Source: Capitulum mitella (lineage: Eukaryota; Arthropoda; Thecostraca; Pollicipedomorpha; Pollicipedidae). From it: a stretch of 64,000 bases of DNA. The notes under the pieces were generated by a model that had not been told where the DNA came from, ran no database searches, and saw nothing but the letters and a program-made list of their open reading frames with translations. Location of the stretch: positions 10,479,501 through 10,543,500 of the forward strand of contig CP099841.1 of assembly GCA_030062745.1 (NCBI GenBank), written 5' to 3'. Positions 10,326 through 21,860 of the stretch are shown here, piece after piece (position 1 is the stretch's first letter; each line of letters starts with the position of its first letter). The position numbers were made by a program, and so were the translations under genes.

Positions 10326-11680
10326 GCCACACATCAAATGAAAGCACTCGTTAACCCAAACACAACTGTGCAAAGAAAAATCACCTACCTTGTCTATGGG
10401 GAAAGTTATAGACGATCGAAAAAATCATGTCAATGGGGCGGCCCCTACGATTTTCTCCAAAATTGGCACCTTAAACCACCGACACAAGCCCATCAATCTG
10501 GCTGAAGAAACCCTATGGGCCATTGAAATCTAAGGGGTCAAAACCCCCTGGGAAAATTAAACACGAGTTTTACAGCTTAAACAGCGCCACGCATAGGCCG
10601 AATGACACATCAAATGAAAGCACTCGTTAACCCAAACACAACTGTGCAAAGAAAAATCACCTACCTTGTCTATGGGGAAAGTTATAGACGATCGAAAAAA
10701 TCATGTCAATGGGGCGGCCCCTACGATTTTCTCCAAAATTGGCACCTTAAACCACCGAAACAAGCCCATCAATCTGGTTGAAGAAACCCTATGGGCCATT
10801 GAAATCTAAGGGGTCAAAACCCCCTGGGAAAATTAAACACGAGTTTTACAGCTTAAACAGCGCCACGCATAAGCCGAATGACACATCAAATGAAAGCACT
10901 CGTTAACCCAAACACAACTGTGCAAAGAAAAATCACCTACCTTGTCTATGGGGAAAGTTATGGACGATCGAAAAAATCATGTCAATGGGGCGGCCCCTAC
11001 GATTTTCTCCAAAATTGACACCTTAAACCATCGACACAAGCCCATCAATCTGGCTGAAGAAACCCTATGGGCCATTGAAATCTAAGGGATCAAAACCCCC
11101 TGGGAAAATTAAACACGAGTTTTACAGCTTAAACAGCGCCACGCATAAGCCGAATGACACATCAAATGAAAGCACTCGTTAACCCAAACACAACTGTGCA
11201 AAGAAAAATCACCTACCTTGTCTATGGGGAAAGTTATGGACGATCGAAAAAATCATGTCAATGAAGCGGCCCCTACGATTTTCTCCAAAATTGACACCTT
11301 AAACCATCGACACAAGCCCATCAATCTGGCTGAAGAAACCCTATGGGCCATTGAAATCTAAGGGGTCAAAACCCCCTAGGAAAACTAAAAACGCGTTTTA
11401 CAGCTTAAACAACGCCACGACTAGGCCGAATGACACATCAAATGAAAGCACTCGTTAACCCAAACACAACTGTGCAAAGAAAAATCACCTACCTTGTCTA
11501 TGGGGAAAGTTATAGACGATCGTAAAAATCATGTCAATGGGGCGGCCCCTACGATTTTCTCCAAAATTGACACCTTAAACCACCGACACAAGCTCATCAA
11601 TCTGGCTGAAGAAACCCTATGGGCCATTGAAATCTAAGGGGTCAAAACCCCCTAGGAGAATTAAAAACGCGTTTTACAGC
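10326..11680 (+). repeat. Left array of 276-bp tandem repeats
   Basis: The marker ACATCAAATG occurs at 10331, 10607, 10883, 11159 and 11435, exactly 276 bases apart each time. Units differ at only a few positions. The last unit is cut at 11681 by a TTAA-1 insertion and resumes briefly at 12921. Frames within the unit are not conserved coding sequence. Confidence 0.97.
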
Positions 11681-12920
11681 CTAACCCTATTCCCGGCAGA
11701 GAGGGCTAAATCCTCCCCCCTCGGGTTTTTTGCTTGCGAATGCCAGGCTTTTTTAACGCAGCTTCACGAAACTTGGTCACTTTTCCAAGCTATTCGTTCT
11801 ACGTGCCCTGACGGAATTTCAAAGTTCTATTTTGCTGAGGGGCGGAGCCAGGTAACGTTTTTGGGAGGCACCTCAAGCCATTTTTGGCCATGTTGAGGGT
11901 AAAAGGGAAATGTCTGCTAAAAGCAGAGTTTTAAAAATAGAACTTAAAGCGTTATGTGGATGCATAGCTTATTAGTTGGTTAATGTGCAGATGTAATTTT
12001 GTTCATGTGATGTCATTTTGCAAGGTGAGGTCAAGGTCCAAAGTCAAAATTTGTTTTTTCCCAATAATTTCGGCGCCGTTTCTTGAAATGCCAAACCCAG
12101 AATATATATGGCGTACAAGGGTGCCCTCTACTTGTGTACCAAGTTTCAGCTTGATATCAGGTTGGGTCACGGAGCTATGATCTAAAATGTCCGTGCGCGT
12201 ACCCTATATTGCAATAGCCATAAAATGAAATTTGTGAAATAGAGTGAATTCAAATGATAGACAACGTTTATAGATAACATTAATGCACACGAGATCATTC
12301 CAAATGACCTCAAGGTCACCGGAGGTCATTTAAGGCCAAAGGTCATTTAAGGTCATTTAAGATCTGGAGCCACGTTGATCTGAGAAACGTGGGACCATGA
12401 CAGTCTCCCTTTTTCATGTCCCTGGCACCGCCTGTGCTAACATTTTATAAACATTGTAATGTGATTTGTACTTCTGTAGTATAACATGACTAGCAGAAGC
12501 CAAAAAAGGATGTTTGCCTCTTTTGTTCATTCAGTTGTTAGAAAACTAATCCTCCTATTTTTGAAACCCTGTGAACGCCCATGAATTTTATCAAAATTTG
12601 AGATTTGCGGACCCATGGTAAAAGCCCTATCCATCATCTCTCGAGTCATGCCAGTTTCATCGAAATCGGTCGATAAACAAGGGAGTTATAAGAAGTCCAA
12701 AAGTACCCCCATTTTGTCATTTTTGCCCCCCTGTATCTACACATTTAAAAATTTTGAAAATTTCTTTTTGTAAAAATGTAGTTCACGTCACGGAAAATCG
12801 ATTGCCGTTTGTTGCGATGAAATCGGACGAGCAGTTCTTGAGATCTCAAGGGGGGGCCGAATCCGCCCCCTCCCTGCCGGGAATCGACCATACCGTCTAG
12901 CCCTCCGGGAATAGGGTTAA
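11681..12920. mobile_element. TTAA-1 element inside the 276-bp repeat
   Basis: It starts CTAA-CCCTATTCCCGG and ends CCGGGAATAGGG-TTAA (12917-12920). The interrupted repeat reads ACAGC before and TTAAACA after, matching the uninterrupted ACAGCTTAAACAGCGCCACG, so the target was TTAA. Four AGGTCA hexamers lie within 43 bases (12313-12355). Confidence 0.92.
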
Positions 12921-12944
12921 ACAACACCACGCATAGGCCGAATG

Positions 12945-13117
12945 ACACATCCGGGCCTGGCCGAGATGGTGCTTGGCCGCAGACGGGCCCGGCCGAGCCA
13001 TAGCTGGCCATTGTTGAACCTGCTAACAGAGCTCTCAACGCGCGAGGCCACCGACGCCGTCCTGGGCCTAGCCGAGGTAGTGCGCGGCCTGCAGACGGGC
13101 CCGGCCGAGCCATAGCT
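12945..13117. repeat. GC-rich segment with internal direct duplication
   Basis: Two copies of a GGGCCT(G/A)GCCGAG...GACGGGCCCGGCCGAGCC block, about 110 bases apart, each end CATAGCTG (near 13006 and 13117). It is much more GC-rich than its surroundings. The reading frames look protein-like for 40-50 residues but match nothing I recognise. Confidence 0.6.
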
Positions 13118-13129
13118 GATCGGGACAGG

Positions 13130-13405
13130 GAAAAATTGAAAATTTGATTTCATAGTAATAATTTCGGTGCTATTTTTTTAATGCCAAACCCGGAATATAC
13201 ATGCCGTAGAAGGGTGCCCTCTACTTGTGTATCAAATTTCAGCTTGATATCAGGTCAGGTCACGGAGCTATGACCTAAAATGTCAGTGCGCGTACCCTAT
13301 ATCACAGAAGTCGTAAAATGGAGTTTTTGAAATAAAGTGGATCCAAATGGTTGAAAACATTTACAGACAATATTAAATGCAAACGAAGTGCATTTAAATG
13401 CGTCT
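13130..13405. mobile_element. Internal fragment of a TTAA-1 element
   Basis: This matches the middle of TTAA-1 copies (AATAATTTCGGTGC, CAGCTTGATATCAGGTC, CACGGAGCTATGACC) but lacks both termini. Confidence 0.75.
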
Positions 13406-13462
13406 CAGAAGCCGGGATGTAAAATATTTTGAATTCTCGTATGCCTGCAATAAAGAGCCAAA

Positions 13463-13672
13463 ATGCAACCCGTTACACCCCCATCGTCGATGCCGCGGAT
13501 GGTGGCGCCGCCTGGGCCGGGAAATGCTTATCCCCCACCGCTGAGCGCGTTCAGCCAGACGCCCCCGGGACCGCGTAGGGCGCTGGGCGGACGTATGGCA
13601 AACCGCGCAAACTGGACGTCGGCCAGATACCCTCGCCGATCCAAGTGATTGCGGATGACAAGGCCAAATGTA
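13463..13672 (+). pseudogene. Captured Sec24 gene fragment, frameshifted
   Basis: One frame opens with a Pro-rich peptide (VAPPGPGNAYPPPLSAFSQT, from 13505) like the low-complexity N-terminus of Sec24, the cargo-binding subunit of the COPII coat. After a frameshift near 13590 another frame reads KPRKLDVGQIPSPIQVIADD, which closely resembles the conserved Sec24 entry motif (R(R/K)LDPxxIPSPIQVIxDD in Sec24C/D). The zinc-finger, trunk and gelsolin domains are absent, so this is a fragment, not a gene. It sits in the centre of the foldback element, in a GC-rich patch. The identification rests on recalled family motifs. Confidence 0.7.
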
Positions 13673-14372
13673 CCACATGTATCTGGTGTCCTCGCTGCCG
13701 GTATGCCGTTCGGTGCCGTACCTGCACCCGCGCCTTCTGCCGCTGGCTGGCCTGGACCCGGCTGCCACCGAGCTGTCAGCGTGAATCGAGGATGCCCTGC
13801 AGAGAGGCGGCGTATCGACCGAAATCGCAACCGAAGAGTGATAAAAGTTTTCTCTCCTCGAGCGCTAGATTGATGTTGATGAACAGCGATACTGGTGTGA
13901 TTAGTGACTGTTGCCTCGGGTGTCGCTGGTGGTGCCACCGGCTGTGCAGTGCGCATGTGCATGTCTTTGATTACGCTTAGACAAATGAAGTAGCCAGTCG
14001 TCTTGTGTGCGCAACTATTAAATATATTTCACTATACTCATATACTCACTGGTGCAGCCCCAGATTGTATGGTCGATCTTTGTTTCATTTCAGGTATGTA
14101 ATTCGGTTTGCAGATACTGATATGATAACCACGTGAATACGAAACAGCACAGTATCATCTTTCTTACTGCCATTCCGTGCATTAATTGGCACCAGGCTGC
14201 ATGTGTTTTGTTCAAATATGACATGTCGTCTCGTAACCATGTTAGGCAATTATACTTTGGAAGTCAAGACAGTAGCATAGTAAGATAGACCCTAGTTAGT
14301 CATCTCAAAGCGAGATATTGTGGATGGGCTGTGATAAAAACAGTGGGTACGTTAAAGCTATGGAGGTATAGC
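13673..14372. other. Central part of the foldback element
   Basis: The GC-rich stretch continues to about 13960 with an Ala/Pro-rich frame (MPFGAVPAPAPSAAGWPGPG) that could be more captured sequence. From 13980 to 14372 the sequence is AT-rich with no recognised feature. Confidence 0.4.
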
Positions 14373-15539
14373 GTAACCCTATTCCCGGCAGGGGGGGCTG
14401 AATCTGGCCCCCCTCGGGTTTTTCCTTGCCAATTCCAGGCTTTTCAACGCAGCTTCACGAAACTTAATCACTTTTTCTAGCTATTCTTCCTACGCGCCGT
14501 CACAAAATTCCAAAATTCTGTTTTACTCAGGGGCGGAGCCAGGCAACGTTTTTGGGAGGCACCTCAGGCCATTTTTGGCCATCTTAAGAGTAAAAGGAAA
14601 ATGTCTGCCAAAAACAGGGTTTTTAAGATAAAATCTAAAACATTAAATGGATGTTCAGCTAAATAGTTGGGCAATGTGCAGTTGTAATTTTGTTTATCTG
14701 AGGTCACTTTACAAGGTCAGGTCAAGGTCGAAAGTCAAAATTTGTTTTTTGCAATAATTTCGGCACCGTTTTTTTATATGCTAAACCCGGAATAACCCTC
14801 TACTTGTGTACCAAGTTTCAGATTGATATTAGGTCGGGTCACGGAGCTATGACCTAAAATGTCGGTGCGCATACCCTATATCGCAATAGCTATAAAATGA
14901 AATTTTTCAAATACAGTGAATTTAAATGATTGAAAACGTTTACAGATAATATTAAATGCACACGACATCATTCCAAGCGACTCCAAGGTCACTGGAGGTC
15001 ATTTCAGGTCAAAGGCCACAAGTTGATCTGAAGAACGTATGACCATTACAGTTTCCCCTTTTTCATGTCGCTGGCACCGCCTATGCTAACAATATACAAA
15101 CATTGTAATGCGATTTGTACTCCTTTAGCATAACATGACTAGCAGAAGCCAAAAAAGTGTTTTTGCCTCTTTTGTTCATTCATTTCTGTGAAGACTAATC
15201 CTCCTATTTTTGTAACCCTGTGAACGCCCATGAATTTTCTCAAAGTTTGAGATTTGTGCACCCATGGTAAAAGCCCTATCCATAATCTCTCGGTTCATGC
15301 CAGTTTCATCGAAGTCGGTCGATAAACAAGGGAGTTATAAGAAGTCCAAAAATAGCCCTGATTTTGACATTTTTGGCCCCTGTATCCATACATTTCAAAA
15401 AATTTTAAATTTCTTTTTATAAAAATGTAGTTCACGTCATGGAAAATCGATTGCCGTTTGTTGCGAGAAAATCAGAAAAAAATCCGTCCCCCCTGCCGGG
15501 AATCGGCCATACCGTCTAGCCCTCCGGCAACAGGCTTAA
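14373..15539. mobile_element. TTAA-1 element
   Basis: Left GTAA-CCCTATTCCCGGCAGG; right CAGGC-TTAA (15536-15539). It is full-length apart from small deletions, with the same hairpin GGGGGGGCTGAATCTGGCCCC near the left end. It sits inside the foldback element, in the same orientation as the copy at 11681-12920. Confidence 0.88.
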
Positions 15540-15720
15540 ACAGCAAGAAAACCGACAAGATTAGTCTCCTGCGACACCAGAATCTGCATCATTTAATTGA
15601 CTGCATAGAAATGGATGTGGGGATCGGATAGTGACATGTAAACAATAGATACTTTGCTTACCGTGGTAGAGATCGAGAGCGCAGCCAATAGAGCACGAAA
15701 CCAGCAAACTATATACGTAT

Positions 15721-17309
15721 TTGGGTTAACGAGTGCAATGACCCATAGGGTTTCTTAGCCAGATTGATGGGCTTGTGTCGATGGTTTAAGGTGCCAATTT
15801 TGGAGAAAATCGTAGGGGCCGCCCCACTGACATGATTTTTTCGATCGTCTATAACTTTCCCCATAGACAAGGTAGGTGATTTTTCTTTGCACAGTTGTGT
15901 TTGGGTTAACGAGTGCTTTCATTTGATGTGTCATTCGGCCTAGTCGTGGCGTTGTTTAAGCTGTAAAACGCGTTTTTAATTTTCCTAGGGGGTTTTGACC
16001 CCTTAGATTTCAATGGCCCATAGGGTTTCTTCAGCCAGATTGATGGGCTTGTGTCGATGGTTTAAGGTGTCAATTTTGGAGAAAATCGTAGGGGCCGCCC
16101 CATTGACATGATTTTTTCGATCGTCCATAACTTTCCCCATAGACAAGATAGGTGGTTTTTCTTTGCACAGTTGTGTTTGCGTTAACGAGTGCTTTCATTT
16201 GATGTGTCATTCGGCCTAGTCGTGGCGTTGTTTAAGCTGTAAAACGCGTTTTTAGTTTTCCTAGGGGGTTTTGACCCCTTAGATTTCAATGGCCCATAGG
16301 GTTTCTTCAGCCAGATTGATAAGCTTGTGTCGGTGGTTTAAGGTGTCAATTTTGGAGAAAATCGTAGGGGCCGCCCCATTGACATGATTTTTTCGATCGT
16401 CCATAACTTTCCCCATAGACAAGGTAGGTGATTTTTCTTTGCACAGTTGTGTTTGGGTTAACAGGTGCTTTCATTTGATGTGTCATTCGGCTTATGCGTG
16501 GCGCTGTTTAAGCTGTAAAACTCGTGTTTAATTTTCCCAGGGGGTTTTGACCCCTTAGATTTCAATGGCCCATAGGGTTTCTTCAGCCAGATTGATGGGC
16601 TTGTGTCGGTGGTTTAAGGTGCCAATTTTGGAGAAAATCGTAGGGGCCGCCCCATTGACATGATTTTTTCGATCGTCTATAACTTTCCCCATAGACAAGG
16701 TAGGTGATTTTTCTTTGCACAGTTGTGTTTGGGTTAACGAGTGCTTTCATTTGATGTGTCATTCGGCCTATGCGTGGCGCTGTTTAAGCTGTAAAACTCG
16801 TGTTTAATTTTCCCAGGGGGTTTTGACCCCTTAGATTTCAATGGCCCATAGGGTTTCTTCAGCCAGATTGATGGGCTTGTGTCGATGGTTTAAGGTGCCA
16901 ATTTTGGAGAAAATCGTAGGGGCCGCCCCACTGACATGATTTTTTCGATCGTCTATAACTTTCCCCATAGACAAGGTAGGTGATTTTTCTTTGCACAGTT
17001 GTGTTTGGGTTAACGAGTGCTTTCATTTGATGTGTCATTCGGCCTAGGCGTGGCGCTGTTTAAGCTGTAAAACGCGTGTTTAATTTTCCCAGGGGGTTTT
17101 GACCCTTTAGATTTCAATGGCCCATAGGGTTTCTTCAGCCAGATTGATGGGCTTGTGTCGGTGGTTTAAGGTGCCAATTTTGGAGAAAATCGTAGGGGCC
17201 GCCCCATTGACATGATTTTTTCGATCGTCTATAACTTTCCCCATAGACAAGGTAGGTGATTTTTCTTTGCACAGTTGTGTTTGGGTTAACGAGTGCTTTC
17301 ATTTGATGT
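15721..17309 (-). repeat. Right array of 276-bp tandem repeats (inverted)
   Basis: The complement marker CATTTGATGT falls at 15920, 16196, 16472, 16748, 17024 and 17300, again spaced 276 bases. The units are the reverse complement of those at 10326-11680. The leftmost unit is joined by a deletion at GAGTGC/AATGACCC (about 15736). The unique flank 17310-17430 is a near-perfect inverted copy of 10210-10330. Confidence 0.97.
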
Positions 17310-17430
17310 GTGGCAAAGCCAGGTTTCTCAAGTTCTGTGGGAGTTATCGGCCCGTAAAGGGAATTCCCTACCGAATCTGGGCTGGGCCGAATCTGGGCTG
17401 AATGTGGGCTGTCTTCCGTTACATGGTTCA

Positions 17431-18527
17431 CAAAAACTATGTACCTTGACAAGGCTGAAAGGTTTTACAACGAAGGCGCTGATTGGTCGACGACTGATAA
17501 ACTGGAAGTTCAGGGAGGGTGGCGAGGGAGCGGAAAATTCCTTCACTTGTTGTGCACGTGGTCCTTGTTTAAGATCGTTCCTTCTGTGTTTGAAGCGATT
17601 TGTGATTTTGAAAACTGAAATAAGGTAAGTGGGTTGGTATACAGATTTAGTTAGCTGTAACTTCACGCAAACCATCCTAGGTCGCAGTGGTGTTTAAACT
17701 GCCATGTCTAACAAGTGAAGGGAACGTGATGGAAACCCAGAACCTCGCACATGCTTAAACTGGCCAGAAAGGTGCACCCTGACCAATCTGGCCGGGAATC
17801 TGGCAACTTTTCAAATGCCCGTAGAAACCAGCCTATTGTCGTGGAAGCAGCCAACCCTTTGTTAGGTTGAATGGCACCCTTCTCATTGCCTTGTGTTAGA
17901 CAGCATGCTCAATCTGCGAAAAGTCATTTTGCGTAGAGCTCTACGTGGAGACCAGATCCTTCAAACACATCAAGAGATGCAAAATCCGGAGATTTTGTGT
18001 TAAGGTGACGCAAACAGTCGTGAGTCCTGAATTTGTTAGTCCATTACGGTATTCTGGCCTTCACTGAAGTTTCTCTATAGTTCAGTAAATTTGGGATTGT
18101 CTTTTTGTGTGTCTGAAGAATCCGGTTTTTATCTCACGCTCTGCGTAAAATGCCTTCTCGCGGATCGGTCAAGGCATGATTGGTATCCAACACAGTGCAA
18201 TGAGAAGGGTGGCATTCGACTTTGCAAAGGGTTGGCTGCTTTCACAATAATAACTACAGGAACGGCTGTGAAACAAAGCAAAATAGTGACCAAAAGAGAA
18301 ATCTTGTTTTTTGACGCCTCTATTGGACGTCAAGTTCATGAATCATTAACAGAAGTAAAAAATTATAATCAATTGCTGTTAAAGAAGTATTCCATCTACG
18401 CTGTTGAAACTTCCTCAACATGTCATATAGAGTACGGAGATACTATTGTGGAACTTTGGTGTATTTGGACAAACTGCAACAAAAGTTATTAACAAAACCT
18501 GGGGTGCCGCTTTTCTAAACTCCCTAT
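17431..18527. repeat. Right outer arm of the foldback element
   Basis: Parts match the left outer arm inverted (17790-17830 with 9925-9965; 18230-18527 with 9611-9910) at clearly lower identity than the inner arms. Bases about 17440-17780 have no evident left partner. A 133-codon open frame here is not similar to any protein I know, and its left counterpart does not keep the frame. Confidence 0.6.
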
Positions 18528-19187
18528 ACCTAGATTGAGAGGGTACTTGAAACATCGCAGTCTTGTTGATTTGACCTTTGATGACATTTTGCGGGTTAAT
18601 GAGTGGTTTCCATTCCTCTTCATGACCTTAGAACATTAAATGCACATTGTCGATCATCTTCCATAACCAACATATCGTCGAAGATTCACGAACAAACTGG
18701 AGAAACGGTAAACTGTAAAACATCACTGTTTTTATGGCGTCATCTTGACATGATCCCTGGTGACGTTGAACACAGATTCTAAAATTTCAAATTAGTGCAT
18801 CAAGGGATGCTGAAAATATGACGAGGATGCGCCGTTTCATTACCGATATAATCGGCCGAGAAAAAAAGAGAGCGGTTGACGCCGTCCTTGGCAGCAGGTT
18901 TCGGGCTGAAGCTGCCAGCCAATAACATTAGACTTGTGCTTAAATAATAAATATCGGTCGCTATATGATGGGCTTTTGTGCTGCACTGCAATCTAAACGA
19001 ACGCAGATCTCACAAAAAGTGCTCTGTATGTAAGCTGATAATTACAGGCGGTCTGTAAAGACTAAGGAGGAAACAGTTTCTAGTGACTTGCCTTTGCATC
19101 TGTCACTGCAAAAATAAGGGGTTTTTAGTCTGCCGTGGTTCAACCGGTTTCCCACGGCGTCGTGATGAGCTATTCTGCTCGTCCTAC
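18528..19187. other. Intron 1 of the left gene, no feature seen
   Basis: Unique-looking sequence between the foldback element and the exon 1 donor. Confidence 0.5.
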
Positions 19188-19330
19188 CTGTGAGCCATGA
19201 CGAAGGCGACCCAAGAGTAGCCGACGGTGATGGCAGCGACCATGATGGACGGAAGACAGGCAAACAGGTAGACGACTCGCTGGTAGCGGCCCCAGCCGCC
19301 CACACGCTCCAGAATTTCTTCGACGTCCAT
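19188..19330 (-). CDS. SLC22-like left gene, exon 1 (start exon)
   Basis: It encodes 47 codons plus two bases, beginning MDVEEILERVGGWGRYQRVV and followed by a hydrophobic helix (about residues 20-40). This is the usual SLC22 start: an acidic D(V/F)EE stretch, GGWGRYQ, then TM1. The exon ends CACAG before the donor GTAGGA, leaving AG of an Arg codon that exon 2 completes. An in-frame ATG lies 15 codons upstream (19375), but the family normally starts at the MDVEE-type methionine, so I start at 19330. An untranslated upstream exon was not resolved. The matching exon of the right gene is not in the window. Confidence 0.88.
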
Positions 19331-20645
19331 CTTGAGACGTTGATTGGCAGGATAGTGCAGAGTAAGCGAATGCAAAGTTTTATTAACCTTCGCACATTCG
19401 AGGGGGTCTCAGCAACCTCCCTTCCCTAAGGTTATCTAGACACAGGGCAAAAACGACGATGGCTAGAAACGTGAAGTATTCAGCAGCTCTTAGTACATCA
19501 TTTTTACATCTTTTAACACCATTTCAAAATCAGGTTATGTCACGTCACTGATCTATTTGAACTTTAATTAAGGTATGCCAAAAAAGGTGCAAGTTTATGC
19601 CAGTGGCTGTCCAAAGAGTTCTTGACAAACGGAAATCGATACTAGAATCCCCAGCTCATGTTCGAAATAAATGTACATTGTCATTTTTTCGGGAACGTGC
19701 TTGACCTGATCTCAGGCCAACCGCTGTGACACACTGTTTTTTGACCTACTACCAGGATTACCAGGACTACAGGACTACCAGGAACTGCTTTGTACAGGAG
19801 ACGTTTTAGAGTAACAGAAGAGATGCAAATAGTATGGTACGCTTTTTGAATGATGCAACACACTGTTTGTGAGGGGTTAGTGACCTCATGTCAGGTCAGT
19901 TGGTTACAAAATGAAATGTACAACAAAATGTGGATAAAATGGATTTGCCATTCACTTCTGGCGAGGAATGATAAGTGTGCATTTCATTTTAAGTTCGTGA
20001 AGGCTTCGAAATGTCCTGACCTTATGTGACCCGAAATGATCTAATGTCATTTCAAAGGTCACTTGTCATTTGGGACGCCGTAGAATCTCATGAAATGTTT
20101 TAAGACAACGCATGGAGTTTGTTTCACGTGTCCACTTGTACTTGTTTCTGTGACACAAAAGATTATTCATTTGGCCCATGTTAACCTTGCATGACTGCAT
20201 TGACCGTAAGAGCTCTTGTCTTGGGGATTTCAGGCTGTTTTCGTTTTCTCAGACGTGTTTGAATAATTCGTTTTGTTTCGTGGCACCGTTATTTTTTCGA
20301 AAGAAACAGACGCATTTTGCCTGCTATCGTCCCTGCCTCGACTTGGGCTGACTTTTCCTTGACTAAACTTACGAAGGATATGAACAAAGACTTACTTGAC
20401 GTATGACTAACTTGACTTGTGACAGATATGCAAACTTATTGAGCTTTCATATCTGAGCTCACCTTCGCATAGGTGATTCCAAAACGCATGTTTGCACTTG
20501 TTTACCCAAGTGCCAGTTTCGGCATAAATCAATGTATATATTCCCGTGACTGCTGACCTGACCTGACATGACCTGAAGAGTAGTAAAATACTTTTTGACA
20601 TAACCAATGCAAAAAATAAAAAAGCAACAAAAGCTTACTTTGTAT
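19331..20645. other. Upstream region of the left SLC22 gene
   Basis: This should contain the 5' untranslated region and proximal promoter of the left gene. I could not place a TATA box or initiator with confidence. The stretch 19700-20600 has several TGACCT/AGGTCA hexamers (for example TGACCTGACCTGACATGACC near 20557), as in the TTAA elements, but no element termini. Confidence 0.4.
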
Positions 20646-21860
20646 TTAACCCGCGCCCGACAGGCAGTTTGCGCCAACCACGCCCGACAGGGGGACCGGT
20701 GGACCGCTTCCTCTGCCTCATGAACGGTTGGTTGCATGATAATAATAAGCACACCGTTGGAATGCTTGTGACAAGTAGAGCCCGAAATTTGTTTTACTTT
20801 TAGCTTCCCATAATATGCAAACCATTTACGCCTTAACGATGTTTTCTCACAGCTGACTGCATGAAACCGAGAAGCGGCCTGGATCGCAAGGGCTGTGACT
20901 AATTAAGTCTAGGTAAAGGCCCCAGCGAACAGGTAGAAAACCGCAGATGCCGATACACGTCTCATTTCTTTGATTTGTTTAACACATACGCCGGAACATT
21001 GAGTTAAAGACACTGTGATGTTCGCGCCGACTGCTGGTGGGCGCTGTAGGCGCGGTCTCAAATCAACAAGAGCTAATTTTATCGTTTCTATATTTTCGCG
21101 ACATAGGCCTTTTGATGAGGTATTTCCTAATCCTAGTGATGCTTATGACGGCTTCTCTTGATTACATGCTGGGAAAATTCATTAGTTTTCAGTCTACACA
21201 ACTGGCGGAGCTTTATTGGCAAAAAGAAATGTTTATTTCTAAAATATGGAGTTTTTTAACCTTTCTCAACTTCTTGATATTACTCGCAACTGTGCAAGCC
21301 AATGCTGCTATTCTCCACCCGTCCTGAGTAATTCATCGCCGATTTTGATGGCGGTGCATTTTGGCTCATGGCATTTATTCGTGACCTGACTTCAGGTCAA
21401 TGCATGGAAGTCATTAATACGTTTCTGATTGACGGCAACCGGGTGTCTGCATCACCTCACACTAAAAATGCCGTAAAAATCCGTCAGTTTCCGAAAAAAA
21501 ATTACATGTCTTGAACAGTGGCTTGACGTTAAGACAATTGCCCGGAAAATTCCGAAAAATCTGAGATAGAAGATTTGTTGCATCTATCAGTTTCCCTAAT
21601 CCATGAAAGTTTTATTGTGGTATGATGTTTTCCAAAGGAGTTACAGGGCACTTAGCTTTTTGCACATAGGTTCACTTGACCTGACCTAGATCAGACATCT
21701 GAGTTGACCTGCTGTCAAAGCTTTGACACAAGGTGTAAAAATAATAAAGTAAAAGGTAAACAAAGTTTCGTGGCGCTGCGTCCGTTCGTTATCTGGAAAT
21801 CTTGAAAAGCCTCGGGAGGGGGGAGCGTCAACCGTGCCCCCTCAGGTGGGGGCGGGTTAA
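20646..21860. mobile_element. TTAA-2 element
   Basis: TTAA-CCCGCGCCCGACAGG at the left, GGTGGGGGCGGG-TTAA at the right (21857-21860), 1.2 kb. The left tip carries a short internal repeat of CGCCCGACAGG. An open stretch at 21037-21327 is a chance frame of the repeat. Confidence 0.9.

Larger units (their letters stand above)
9611..18527. mobile_element. Foldback-like element with tandem-repeat arms
   Basis: The outer ends are inverted copies: AGGGCATTTCTAAAA at 9611 matches the complement of sequence ending CTCCCT near 18527, and homology continues inward (AATACACC, ATCTCCGT, AGATTCCCGGCCAG). Inside these lie two inverted arrays of 276-bp tandem units (10326-11680 and 15721-17309). The middle (about 11.7-15.7 kb) holds TTAA-1 elements, a GC-rich duplicated segment and a Sec24 fragment. 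No transposase is visible. Long inverted arms built of tandem repeats resemble Drosophila FB or Galileo elements, but family membership and target duplication could not be established. Confidence 0.75.
360..19330 (-). other. Left SLC22-like transporter gene (5' part, cut by window edge)
   Basis: Three exons in the window join without phase error: 19330-19188, 7258-7036 and 463-360. Together they encode the N-terminus, first membrane helix, the large cysteine-containing extracellular loop and second helix of an SLC22-type transporter, up to the split Arg of the ADRFGR loop motif. By family knowledge the product is a plasma-membrane organic ion carrier; the substrate cannot be read from sequence. 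Intron 1 is 11.9 kb and hosts the foldback element; intron 2 is 6.6 kb and hosts Tc1 and TTAA elements. Later exons must lie left of base 1. The right gene (35512-62126) is a close paralogue in the same orientation. Confidence 0.9.

Noticed and set aside
12745..13153. Arg/Pro/Gly-rich minus-strand frames at 12.7-13.1 kb
   Set aside because: They run across the junction of a TTAA-1 element and the GC-rich patch, so they cannot be one gene.
13528..13962. 144-codon minus-strand frame in the GC-rich core
   Set aside because: The opposite strand carries the recognisable Sec24 motif; the minus-strand peptide is low-complexity Pro/Gly/Arg with no family match.
10326..17309. CRISPR-like reading of the regular 276-bp arrays
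   Set aside because: Units are contiguous, 276 bases long, with no spacers, and occur in a eukaryotic inverted-arm element.
18091..18492. 133-codon plus-strand frame in the right arm
   Set aside because: The homologous left arm does not conserve the frame, and the peptide matches no family I know.
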